A DNA stretch of 10,410 bases, taken from assembly GCA_017481185.1 (NCBI GenBank), contig JAFUPO010000161.1:1-10410 (forward strand). Reading direction: 5' to 3'. Positions 1 to 6,449 of the stretch are shown piece after piece; position 1 is the stretch's first letter, and the number at the start of each line of letters is the position of its first letter. The notes below the pieces were generated by a model. The model was not told the DNA's origin. It ran no database searches and was given only the letters and a program-made list of their open reading frames with translations. The position numbers were made by a program, and so were the translations under genes. The stretch is from Clostridia bacterium. GTDB lineage: Bacteria; Bacillota_A; Clostridia; Christensenellales; Aristaeellaceae.

Positions 1-428
1 CCTGCAATGGCGAAGGAGGCATAGGAGAAGGTGGCCGAGCCGATGTGCAGGGCAAACCAGGTGGAGCGCAGGGCGGGCATCAGCTCCTTGATCTCCATGG
101 GCTGGAAGGCCGCATAGGAAAGCACCAGAAAGGCCACTGGCATACTAGCCGTGAGCACCCAGCCCTGGCGCAGCCGGGCATATAACACCAGGCCCATCAG
201 CGCTGCCGACCAGGCGAAGCCTGAGGCAAACTCAAACTGGTTTGCCAGGGGCAGCCGCGCCGCAGCAATGCCGCGCCACACGGTAAAGGCCGTATGGGCC
301 CCGAAGGACGCCCACATCACAAGATAAGCCCCCCGGCAAAGGCCGCGGCGGGAAAGGGCTGTGCCCGCAAGCTGCATAACTGCCGCCAGGCCGTACCCCA
401 CAACGGATGCAAAAAACAGGATCTCCAT
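1..428 (-). CDS. ccsA: CcsA/ResC-type cytochrome c synthase subunit (partial, C-terminus outside window)
   Basis: Integral membrane half of the system II (Ccs) cytochrome c synthase, which with ResB delivers haem and attaches it to CXXCH/CXXCK cysteines outside the membrane. Only the first 142 codons are present. Several hydrophobic segments are visible (about 1-23, 34-53, 71-85, 91-108, 122-142). Family hallmarks are the Pro/Asn/Glu patch PLANQFEF (60-67) and the block MPALRSTWFALHIG (117-130), followed by a YASFAIA helix. H128 is in the position expected of the first external haem-ligand His just before the WWD domain. The WWD motif itself would lie beyond the left edge and cannot be checked. 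The ATG overlaps the resB stop by one base (TAATG), and the GAGGAGG encoding the Glu tail of ResB acts as its ribosome binding site, so translation is probably coupled. Seen: motifs and overlap. Inferred: service to the adjacent NrfA. Confidence 0.9.
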   Translation of the reverse strand, partial: MEILFFASVVGYGLAAVMQLAGTALSRRGLCRGAYLVMWASFGAHTAFTVWRGIAAARLPLANQFEFASGFAWSAALMGLVLYARLRQGWVLTASMPVAFLVLSYAAFQPMEIKELMPALRSTWFALHIGSATFSYASFAIA

Positions 429-1669
429 TATTCTTCCTCCTCTTCCAAACAGGCCTTCAAATCGATGATGAGCCCTTCAGGGGTCTTGGGGCCAAATACG
501 CCAAAGCCCTGGGGCGTAACCGCCACCGCCTCCGGCGACATAAAGAAACACAGATACAGGCCGGCTATCATCATGGCAAAGACCCCATACAGGGCGGCCA
601 GCACGGCCGTTTCCATATGCTTGATGCGCAGCCCCGGATAGCTCACCGGCTCCAGCAGGGTGAAGCTGACGCTGCCAATGGTCAGCGTTTCCTCAGGAAA
701 GGCCAGCACAGGCGTCATGGTGCCCTGGGCAACAGACAGCACATCGTACACGGGATCGTGGTAAGCGCCCGAGGTGTTTGAAATAAGGGTCACATTGCCG
801 GTCTCATCCTTCACATAGCCGGGGTAAAGAGCCTTGAAGAACATACCGTTGATCCCGTCCAGGGTCAGAAAGCAGGATTCTGTCAGGATCATTTCCTCAC
901 TGGCGCCGTTTTCAAGATTATGGATACGCACGCTGCCCGCCGTGCCATAGGTCTGCTGGTAGACCTTGTAGCCCTCAAAGCTCAACGGTTCATTGACCCG
1001 TATCTCCTTGCGGGCTTCCCGCTGCCCATCGGCGGAGCGCATCATCAGCTTGCTGGCATAATCCAGGGTGCCCTGGGCGTCTTCGATCTGAAAGGCTTCC
1101 ACGGTGATGGTGGTGCCGTCCGCCAGGGCGAGGGTCTCGCCGGGCATCACAGTGCGATCCGTTACATCGGCGGTCATTACGGCAGCAGCGCCTACCACCA
1201 GAATCAGAAGAAAGGACAGGTGGGTGATGAATGAGCCCCAGAACCCTGCCCTGCGGCGGATAAAGATCTGCCGTTCGCCAACGGTTTGGCAGCGGTAATG
1301 CCGCCCGCATAGGAGCGCCGTAATCTTTTCAGCCTGGCCAGGAGCCAAGGAAAGGGTCAAATCACCCGCTGCTGCTTGCTGAATCAGCCGCCCGGGGGCT
1401 AAGCGCAGCTTTTTAAAGCGCGTAAGGGAGCACAGGGTCAGGTTCAGGCACAGAGCGCCCATCAGCACAAAAAAGTAAGGCGCGCTGAACACGTCGTTCA
1501 ATTGCAGGGCAATGATCACCCCGGCGGCCTGGTGCCCATAGCGGCTAACATATTCCGCAGGCTCCCGCCCCTGAACGATCATGGAACCGGCCACAGAGCA
1601 GGCAATGACCAAAACCAGCAGGAGCATACCAAATTGCATGGAGCGTAAATAGCGCATGATCCTTTTCAA
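428..1669 (-). CDS. resB: ResB/Ccs1-type cytochrome c biogenesis protein
   Basis: ResB (Ccs1) partner of CcsA in system II cytochrome c maturation, acting at the outer face of the cytoplasmic membrane. The 413 residues show the family layout: three N-terminal membrane helices (about 11-33, 61-83, 144-165), a large extracytoplasmic domain (about 166-350) and a C-terminal helix (352-377). The motif PLSFEGYKVYQQTYG (228-242) is typical of ResB. H150 in helix 3 and H351 just before helix 4 are candidates for the conserved histidines. The start is a TTG with AAAGGGGAG (1676-1684) six bases upstream; the next in-frame ATG, four codons in, has a poorer spaced site, so TTG is preferred. The C-terminus is Ala/Pro/Gly-rich and ends in five Glu. 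It lies 83 bp downstream of nrfA, with a strong hairpin between, and overlaps ccsA, suggesting one operon. Confidence 0.92.
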   Translation of the reverse strand: MKRIMRYLRSMQFGMLLLVLVIACSVAGSMIVQGREPAEYVSRYGHQAAGVIIALQLNDVFSAPYFFVLMGALCLNLTLCSLTRFKKLRLAPGRLIQQAAAGDLTLSLAPGQAEKITALLCGRHYRCQTVGERQIFIRRRAGFWGSFITHLSFLLILVVGAAAVMTADVTDRTVMPGETLALADGTTITVEAFQIEDAQGTLDYASKLMMRSADGQREARKEIRVNEPLSFEGYKVYQQTYGTAGSVRIHNLENGASEEMILTESCFLTLDGINGMFFKALYPGYVKDETGNVTLISNTSGAYHDPVYDVLSVAQGTMTPVLAFPEETLTIGSVSFTLLEPVSYPGLRIKHMETAVLAALYGVFAMMIAGLYLCFFMSPEAVAVTPQGFGVFGPKTPEGLIIDLKACLEEEEE

Positions 1670-1696
1670 AGAAGGCTCCCCTTTGCGTTTGTACTT

Positions 1697-1746
1697 GTAA
1701 AAGAAGCCGCCGAAGCAGCCTTGTGATCGCTCACGCTCCGGCGGCT
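1697..1746 (-). terminator. Hairpin between nrfA and resB (terminator or attenuator)
   Basis: Read on the minus strand just after the nrfA stop, 1746-1734 pairs with 1717-1705 over 13 bp (G:U allowed); the outer 8 bp, AGCCGCCG with CGGCGGCT, are perfect. The loop can form a small GTGA-GCGA-TCAC hairpin with a GNRA-type tetraloop. It is followed by TCTTTTAC, a short imperfect U-tract. No promoter is evident between it and resB. It probably terminates only partly, giving more nrfA than resB-ccsA message, or protects the nrfA 3' end. Confidence 0.65.
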
Positions 1747-1752
1747 GTTAGG

Positions 1753-2934
1753 TCAAACCTTCAACAGCCCCAGTGCTTCATCGATGTACTGTTCAGCCTT
1801 ATCGAGGCACTGAGTGGTCAGGCGGGAGTTATGAGCGCCTTCGCTGTTCTCAACGAAAACGAAATCCCAGTAGAACTGACCCTTGCGGTTGAGGGTGCGG
1901 ATGGCGTTGAGCTCGTCCTCCGTGTAGGTGCCGGAGGTCACAGCATCAGCCAGCTTGTTGGTCAAGCTTTCCAGCTTGTTGCCGATGGCGACGGTACGCT
2001 CCTCGGCCTTGCCCTGGATGCCCTTCACAAAGCCTTCCAAATCAGGATGGCAGGCGGCGCAGCTGGCCTTGATGGACTCGCTGGCCAGAGGGCTCACCCA
2101 CAGATGGCTGGTGTAAGCCTCGCCGTTTTCGCCTGTGGCTTTTTCCATATGGCAGTCAGCGCAGGAGAAAATCTTGGCGTGTACACTGCCCTCGCCCATG
2201 TAGGTTTCAAACTCCGGATGCTGCACCTTGATCTGCTTAACGCCCGTTCGGGGGTTGGTGTAGTCAGCGAAGCCGGTCTCCTCATAGAAGGCCAGGATAG
2301 CGTCGGGATGCATGGCGGCCATGTTGTCGTAAGGCAGCGTCACAGCCTTGGTCTCAGGCGCGAAATAGTATTCCACATGGCACTGAGCGCAGGAGGCCGT
2401 TTCAGCGTTGAGGCCAGCCAGGTCGTCGCCCATGGCGTCGGCCAGGTAGGTATGGGTCACCGTCAGCTCGCCAGGGGTGTTGGCGTGGCAGTTGTAGCAG
2501 CTCACGCTTTCATTAACCTGGGTCAGCATATCCTCAAAGGGAATGGTGTAGGCGCTGACGCCCTCGTTATTGACCTTGGCAGTGAAGTCAGGGGTCTTGC
2601 AGGTGAAGCAATTAGCCAACGCGTGGGGACGGCCGGTGCTGGTCACGTCCTCAACGGTGTAGTAATGCCCACGAGCACTGCCGTAGTACTTGTTGAAGGC
2701 CATTCCCTCATACACGGTGGCGATCATGGGATACTCTTCTACGTGATCAATGATCGCTTCGTTTTCTGCATTCTTCATATAGGATGCATAAACGTCCGGA
2801 TAGGTCTGGGCCCAGTCGGCTGCTTTCACGACCGTAACGCCCGTGCCGGTTTCCACCTGCGTGGCAGCCTGGGCACAGGTGCACAGGGCCATGAGCGTCA
2901 TGATTATCAAAGCCAGGATGAGGATTCTTTTCAT
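1753..2934 (-). CDS. nrfA: Ammonia-forming pentahaem cytochrome c nitrite reductase (NrfA)
   Basis: Catalytic subunit of respiratory nitrite ammonification: six-electron reduction of nitrite to ammonium (EC 1.7.2.2) outside the cytoplasmic membrane. A signal peptide (1-23, site after AQA) is followed by five haem motifs: the diagnostic catalytic CFTCK (109-113, Lys as haem ligand), then CYNCH (146), CAQCH (182), CADCH (258) and CAACH (292). Active-site candidates are R102, Y189/Y190 in the hallmark HVEYYF, and H252 in the segment after HPEFE. The ending NRKGQFYWDF...ENSEGAHN (349-368) is typical. At 393 residues it is shorter than the well-studied enzymes (about 480 in E. coli), partly through a short loop before CXXCK. 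The ribosome binding site is G-rich (AAGGGGGG, 8-nt spacing). It diverges from a Crp/Fnr regulator and leads resB-ccsA, whose products would be needed to load its haems. No nrfH is next to it. Confidence 0.96.
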   Translation of the reverse strand: MKRILILALIIMTLMALCTCAQAATQVETGTGVTVVKAADWAQTYPDVYASYMKNAENEAIIDHVEEYPMIATVYEGMAFNKYYGSARGHYYTVEDVTSTGRPHALANCFTCKTPDFTAKVNNEGVSAYTIPFEDMLTQVNESVSCYNCHANTPGELTVTHTYLADAMGDDLAGLNAETASCAQCHVEYYFAPETKAVTLPYDNMAAMHPDAILAFYEETGFADYTNPRTGVKQIKVQHPEFETYMGEGSVHAKIFSCADCHMEKATGENGEAYTSHLWVSPLASESIKASCAACHPDLEGFVKGIQGKAEERTVAIGNKLESLTNKLADAVTSGTYTEDELNAIRTLNRKGQFYWDFVFVENSEGAHNSRLTTQCLDKAEQYIDEALGLLKV

Positions 2935-2984
2935 GTTGAATTCCCCCCTTTTTTGTCAATGAGGTGAAGGCCGCACCCCATTGC

Positions 2985-2997
2985 ATGGAATATCCAT
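2985..2997. promoter_or_regulatory. Inverted repeat in the nrfA 5' leader
   Basis: ATGGA-ATA-TCCAT is an inverted repeat with 5-bp arms at about +12 to +24 of the inferred nrfA transcript. It could be a second operator or chance; nothing independent supports it. Confidence 0.25.
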
Positions 2998-2998
2998 A

Positions 2999-3027
2999 TT
3001 GACATTCCTTTGACATTATAAGATAAT
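2999..3027 (+). promoter_or_regulatory. Sigma-A promoter of the Crp/Fnr regulator gene
   Basis: TTGACA (2999-3004) and GATAAT (3022-3027) are separated by exactly 17 bp, giving an inferred start near 3034 and a 40-nt leader before the ATG. TTGACATT is repeated at 2999 and 3010, one helical turn apart, and GTCAA at 3029-3033 is inverted relative to the second copy. The promoter encloses the nrfA -10 box on the other strand. Confidence 0.7.
3015..3020 (-). promoter_or_regulatory. nrfA -10 element
   Basis: On the minus strand 3020-3015 reads TATAAT, a perfect -10 box, giving an inferred start at about 3008 and a 74-nt leader. The sequence 17 bp upstream (CGTACT) is not a usable -35, as expected of a promoter that depends on an activator. 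It lies inside the spacer of the divergent regulator promoter. Confidence 0.6.
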
Positions 3028-3041
3028 AGTCAAATAAAGTA

Positions 3042-3057
3042 CGTTGCTTTTCCAACG
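3042..3057. promoter_or_regulatory. Candidate Crp/Fnr-family operator (CGTTG-N6-CAACG)
   Basis: A perfect inverted repeat with 5-bp arms and a 6-bp centre at 3049.5. This is 41.5 bp upstream of the nrfA start point inferred from its -10 box, the standard class II activator position for Crp/Fnr proteins. It is also at about +9 to +24 of the regulator transcript, where bound protein would block its own gene. The half-site is neither TTGAT (Fnr) nor TGTGA (Crp). The assignment is inference from geometry. Confidence 0.5.
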
Positions 3058-3073
3058 AAATCAAGAGGACAGC

Positions 3074-3733
3074 ATGGAAGAAATTTATTCTATTCTCAAG
3101 CAATGCCCGCTGTTTCAGGGCATAGACGAGGGGGACCTGTTTAAGCTGCTCAATTGCCTGCGGGTTCAGACCCATACCTTTGCCAAAGGCACGCCCATCC
3201 TGCAGCAGGATGAACCAGCGGGCGCCTTTGGGCTGCTTATCCGGGGGGAGGCGCAGATTGTTCATATCGATAGCTATGGGGCTCACTCGGTAATCGCCCA
3301 CGTTCGCCCCAGAGAGCTTTTTGCAGAGGCCCTGGCCCTGTCGGGCAAGGAGCGGCTTCCCCTGGGGGTCTACGCCCTCAGCGACTGCCAGGTGCTGATG
3401 TTTAACTGCCGCCGAGTCCTAGCCGCCTGCCCCAGCCCCTGCAAAGCCCACGGCCAATTGATCCTGGCGCTTTTGAAGGAGGTGGCCGCCAAGAATCTAC
3501 AGCTAACGCAGAAGCTGGAGATCGTGATGCAGCGCACCACCGAGGCGAAAATCATGGCCTACCTGTTTACTTGCCAACACCTGCAAAAGGCCAGCCGCTT
3601 CACCATTCCCTTTGATCGGCAGGGCCTGGCAGATTATCTGGGCGTTGAGCGCACCGCGCTTTCAGCTGTGCTCAGCCGCCTGCAAAAGGCAGGCCGCATC
3701 CGCTATCACAAAAATGAATTTGAACTCCTGTAA
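3074..3733 (+). CDS. Crp/Fnr-family transcriptional regulator
   Basis: A 219-residue one-component regulator: N-terminal cyclic-nucleotide-binding-like beta domain (about 10-115, opening with the common CPLFQGI), a long dimerisation helix (about 120-160) and a winged helix-turn-helix (about 180-219). ATG 3074 is chosen over the TTG at 3044 because AGAGGA sits five bases upstream and the family normally starts with a short helix before CPLF. In the recognition helix VERTALSAVLSRL (191-203), the Glu and Arg that read the Fnr (ExxSR) or Crp (RExxxR) half-sites are replaced by Thr194 and Ala198. Cysteines occur at 11, 28, 105, 112, 119, 123 and 167, but without the N-terminal cluster of Fnr. Divergence from nrfA and the shared palindrome suggest it activates nrfA in response to nitrite, nitric oxide or lack of oxygen. 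The ligand is unknown; HcpR-like regulators are one comparison. Confidence 0.9.
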   Translation: MEEIYSILKQCPLFQGIDEGDLFKLLNCLRVQTHTFAKGTPILQQDEPAGAFGLLIRGEAQIVHIDSYGAHSVIAHVRPRELFAEALALSGKERLPLGVYALSDCQVLMFNCRRVLAACPSPCKAHGQLILALLKEVAAKNLQLTQKLEIVMQRTTEAKIMAYLFTCQHLQKASRFTIPFDRQGLADYLGVERTALSAVLSRLQKAGRIRYHKNEFELL

Positions 3734-3740
3734 GCACAAA

Positions 3741-3769
3741 GAGGGCTTCCCGTGGTTCGGGAAGCCCTC
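3741..3769. terminator. Bidirectional terminator between convergent genes
   Basis: A perfect 12-bp stem, GAGGGCTTCCCG (3741-3752) with CGGGAAGCCCTC (3758-3769), and a TGGTT loop. It fills the 57-bp gap between the ends of the regulator gene and the 858-codon gene. U-tracts are short on both strands: TTTGTG on the minus strand and none convincing on the plus strand. Confidence 0.8.
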
Positions 3770-3790
3770 AGGCCGTTAATCTCAGCCTTG

Positions 3791-6367
3791 TTAGTTGAGG
3801 TGGGGAATCTGTAAATAGTTGATCCACTCCAGCGCGGCGTCAAAAGGCAGCCGCAGATCGGCGGTGGCGGTATCAACGATCTGAAGCACCTCATCCAGAA
3901 AACTTAACAGCTCCGAGAAGTTGGAAAGGGGCGCAGGCTTCACCCCTTTGTCCCCTCGGTAATCCAGGCAGACGTTATACTCGCCGTGAGCCCGGTACAG
4001 GTAGGCCAGGTCCAGATAGCTGCTTACCGAATGCTTTTGGCCGTTTACAAGCACGTCGTAATTCCAGGTCAGGGATTGCTCCGGCAGCATCCGGTCACGC
4101 AGCCCAAGGTCGATAAAATCGCCAATTCGCTCATCGCGCTTTTCCTTGTACAGCTCATAAATCACGTCGTTAAGCTCGATTTTGGCAAAATTCCAGGCTG
4201 CTTCCTCACCGGCCAGCTTCAGGGCCTTGTGGTGCTGAATAAGCTGAATGATCTTGCGGGCCTGCTCCGGTGAAGGATTCCGGGTATATTTGTCCAGTTC
4301 TTTATCGATGATGAGATAGCTATTGATGATTAAAAGCTCCGCAGCATACATGACCCTTGCCGTATCGTGCTTGTCGGTGATGTTCCAGGCAGATTCAACG
4401 CCCATTTGCGCAAAGGCGGTGGTGAGGCTGAGGGCCGCGGTGATGAAGCTTGCCTTGCTCACGGCGGCAGAGGTCACCCCTTGAATGCCCAGCTTCGCAG
4501 CAATTTGGGGCAGCAGCTGCGCTCCGCTGAAAAGATCAAAAATGAACTCGCCTGCGGCATAAGCTGCGCCGGCCGTTTGGGCAGCTGCTTTGTCTGCAGC
4601 GATCTGGGCGGCCAGATCATCCAGATTGTTAGCGCCATCCAGCAGCGCTTGATCCATGGCAGCCTTCATCAGGTCGATATAGCGCCGCACGCCGCCCCGC
4701 TGCTGATCGGTCCAGTAGCCTTCATATGTCAGCATATCCTCCAGCATCCGAATATAGTCTTCGGAGCCGTTGGCCAGCACCAGCAGCAGGTTCAGCGCCT
4801 TTTGTTTTTCACGGCCGTATGACTGATAGGCGTCAGCCATTTTGTAGATAACAGCCCCTGCGGAAAGAACTGTGCCCCCAGCCTTGAGCGCCTTGGCCCG
4901 CTTAAGCATTGCCTGGTTTTTGCCCTGGGCTTTTTTGACGTTCAGATAAGCCCTTTCAAAGGCCTGCCCGGCCTCATCGTTAAGCAGCCCCTGGGCTTTG
5001 AGCGTTCGGTATACGTTATCCGCATCGCCGTCTTTGAAGCTGAGCACGACCTTTTGGGAGGTCGTCAGTTCAAGACCCATCTGCGCAAGGTCATCGGAGG
5101 TCAGCTTATTGGCCTTCACCAGCTCATCCAGGGCCTTGCGGCCTTCGCCGCCGCCCTTGCCAAAGGCTCTTTTGAGGTTTTCCGCTTCCGTATCGTTCAG
5201 GGGAATCTGCTTTTGCAGCCAGGGCTCCAAACAGGCTTCCTGCCACTTGCCCGCCAGCTGATTGGAGGCAAACAGGGCTTCCGCTGCCGCTTCCTCCGCT
5301 TCGGTGCTTTCGTCAATGGCTCGGGCGCTCTGCATGAGATTTTGTATGTAATAAACGCCCGTGTCGCACAAGACGTCTGTAAAGACCTGCTCGCCCCAGC
5401 CCTCAGCCTTTCCCGCAGCATAGCTTGTAAAGAGCGCGCCGATGTCCATCTTCAGGCCGGTCATGATCCCCTCATACATGGGGAACCAGTATTGGCTGTC
5501 TTCATAGTTATATTCCTCATCCAGCAGGCGGTTGAGCATCAGATAGCCGGAGTTGGTGTAATCATTGGGGGAATAGCCCAGTGACTGGTGGATCAGCGGC
5601 TTGCTGGGCGAAAGCCAGCGGTGGAACTCTGAATAGGCCTGATAATCATACACATCCAGATAGGCGATGCGATCCACAAAGGCCATGGCGGGATCCTTTT
5701 CCACGCTCAGGGCCAGCGCCGCGCCCTCCTGGGGCGCAGCTGAGGTATTATAAACCTGCATCTCCACCTGATAATCACCGGGTTTTTCGCTGAGACCCAG
5801 GGAGATGTCAGCCCGGCCATTTTTCAGGTTCTGGTTGGTGAGGGGCAGGCGGGTAATGATGTTTCCGTCGGCGCCGGTCACCAACATCGTGCCATGAGAG
5901 TCATCGGTGAAGGTGTGGGTGGTCCAGAGGATTTCCACGTTTTCGCCGTAGCCGTAAATGCCGTCGGGGCGAGTAGTATACAGCTGAAGCCCCGGCTGCT
6001 GGGGGCCCTGGATGACCGGCATCTGCATCATGCCCTCCGCCTCAACCCGGATGGGCGCGCTCATGCAGCGCTCAAACCCGGGGGCCGAGGGATCCGATCC
6101 ATTGGCGCCGTAGGCGATAAACACGTACAGCCCCGGCTGTTGCAGAGGCACGCTGATATGGGCCCCTTCAAAAAACTGCTGGCTGCTGTCGGGTGAAACC
6201 ACTTGCAGAGCCAGCATGGGGCTATTGACGCCGGTGAGGGTAAAATGCAGGCTTTCCCCCACGCGGGCCTCCCCCGTATAGCTGGCGGATACCTGGGGCT
6301 TGGGAGCAGCCAGGGCAGGCAGGGGCAGGATAGACAGGCATAAAATGATGGCGATCAGTTGTTTCAT
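3791..6367 (-). CDS. Large exported protein of unknown function
   Basis: Not recognised. The 858-residue product has a clear signal peptide (hydrophobic 4-17, site after ALA at 18-20) and no lipobox, sortase motif or C-terminal anchor, so it is probably secreted or wall-associated. Residues about 25-110 and 122-224 are beta-rich and look like two Ig-like or bacterial adhesin-type sandwich domains (for example the strand pattern GDYQVEMQVYN at 197-207). A Tyr/Trp-rich linker (about 235-300) leads into a long, mostly helical region (about 305-760), with Ala-rich stretches at 355-370 and 585-605 and a hydrophobic pair of segments at 493-510 and 604-660. The C-terminus (765-858) is mixed. No catalytic motif is visible. 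ATG has AGAAGG (6376-6381) eight bases upstream. It has its own promoter and ends at a strong hairpin, so it is monocistronic. An adhesin, toxin-like or wall-processing role are all possible. Confidence 0.85.
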   Translation of the reverse strand: MKQLIAIILCLSILPLPALAAPKPQVSASYTGEARVGESLHFTLTGVNSPMLALQVVSPDSSQQFFEGAHISVPLQQPGLYVFIAYGANGSDPSAPGFERCMSAPIRVEAEGMMQMPVIQGPQQPGLQLYTTRPDGIYGYGENVEILWTTHTFTDDSHGTMLVTGADGNIITRLPLTNQNLKNGRADISLGLSEKPGDYQVEMQVYNTSAAPQEGAALALSVEKDPAMAFVDRIAYLDVYDYQAYSEFHRWLSPSKPLIHQSLGYSPNDYTNSGYLMLNRLLDEEYNYEDSQYWFPMYEGIMTGLKMDIGALFTSYAAGKAEGWGEQVFTDVLCDTGVYYIQNLMQSARAIDESTEAEEAAAEALFASNQLAGKWQEACLEPWLQKQIPLNDTEAENLKRAFGKGGGEGRKALDELVKANKLTSDDLAQMGLELTTSQKVVLSFKDGDADNVYRTLKAQGLLNDEAGQAFERAYLNVKKAQGKNQAMLKRAKALKAGGTVLSAGAVIYKMADAYQSYGREKQKALNLLLVLANGSEDYIRMLEDMLTYEGYWTDQQRGGVRRYIDLMKAAMDQALLDGANNLDDLAAQIAADKAAAQTAGAAYAAGEFIFDLFSGAQLLPQIAAKLGIQGVTSAAVSKASFITAALSLTTAFAQMGVESAWNITDKHDTARVMYAAELLIINSYLIIDKELDKYTRNPSPEQARKIIQLIQHHKALKLAGEEAAWNFAKIELNDVIYELYKEKRDERIGDFIDLGLRDRMLPEQSLTWNYDVLVNGQKHSVSSYLDLAYLYRAHGEYNVCLDYRGDKGVKPAPLSNFSELLSFLDEVLQIVDTATADLRLPFDAALEWINYLQIPHLN

Positions 6368-6396
6368 CTATATCACCTTCTGGGGCTAATGGCACC

Positions 6397-6426
6397 AGTA
6401 TATGCGCAGAAAAAGCGGCCTGTCAA
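6397..6426 (-). promoter_or_regulatory. Promoter of the 858-codon gene, overlapping the rbr terminator
   Basis: On the minus strand TTGACA (6426-6421) and TATACT (6402-6397) are 18 bp apart, giving an inferred start near 6390 and a 23-nt leader. The -35 hexamer is formed by the loop and first bases of the descending arm of the rubrerythrin terminator hairpin, so the two signals share DNA. Confidence 0.6.
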
Positions 6427-6439
6427 GAACAGGCCGCTT
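6408..6439 (-). terminator. Intrinsic terminator of rubrerythrin gene
   Basis: Eleven perfect pairs, 6439-6429 with 6423-6413 (AAGCGGCCTGT and ACAGGCCGCTT), a 5-nt loop, then a U-tract (CTTTTTCTG) on the minus strand. It begins 10 bp after the rbr stop codon. Confidence 0.9.
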
Positions 6440-6449
6440 AGGCGTCAGC

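Noticed and set aside
1723..2967. Long plus-strand reading frame of 414 codons opposite nrfA
   Set aside because: It is antisense to a clear five-haem NrfA, has no ribosome binding site or recognisable domain, and arises from the high-GC codon pattern.
2999..3017. TTGACATT direct repeat as a tandem operator
   Set aside because: The first copy is the -35 box of a near-perfect promoter. Two copies are too few to claim an operator on their own.
2747..3301. Minus-strand frame of 184 codons across the nrfA start and regulator gene
   Set aside because: It overlaps two well-supported genes and the promoter region and shows no family resemblance.
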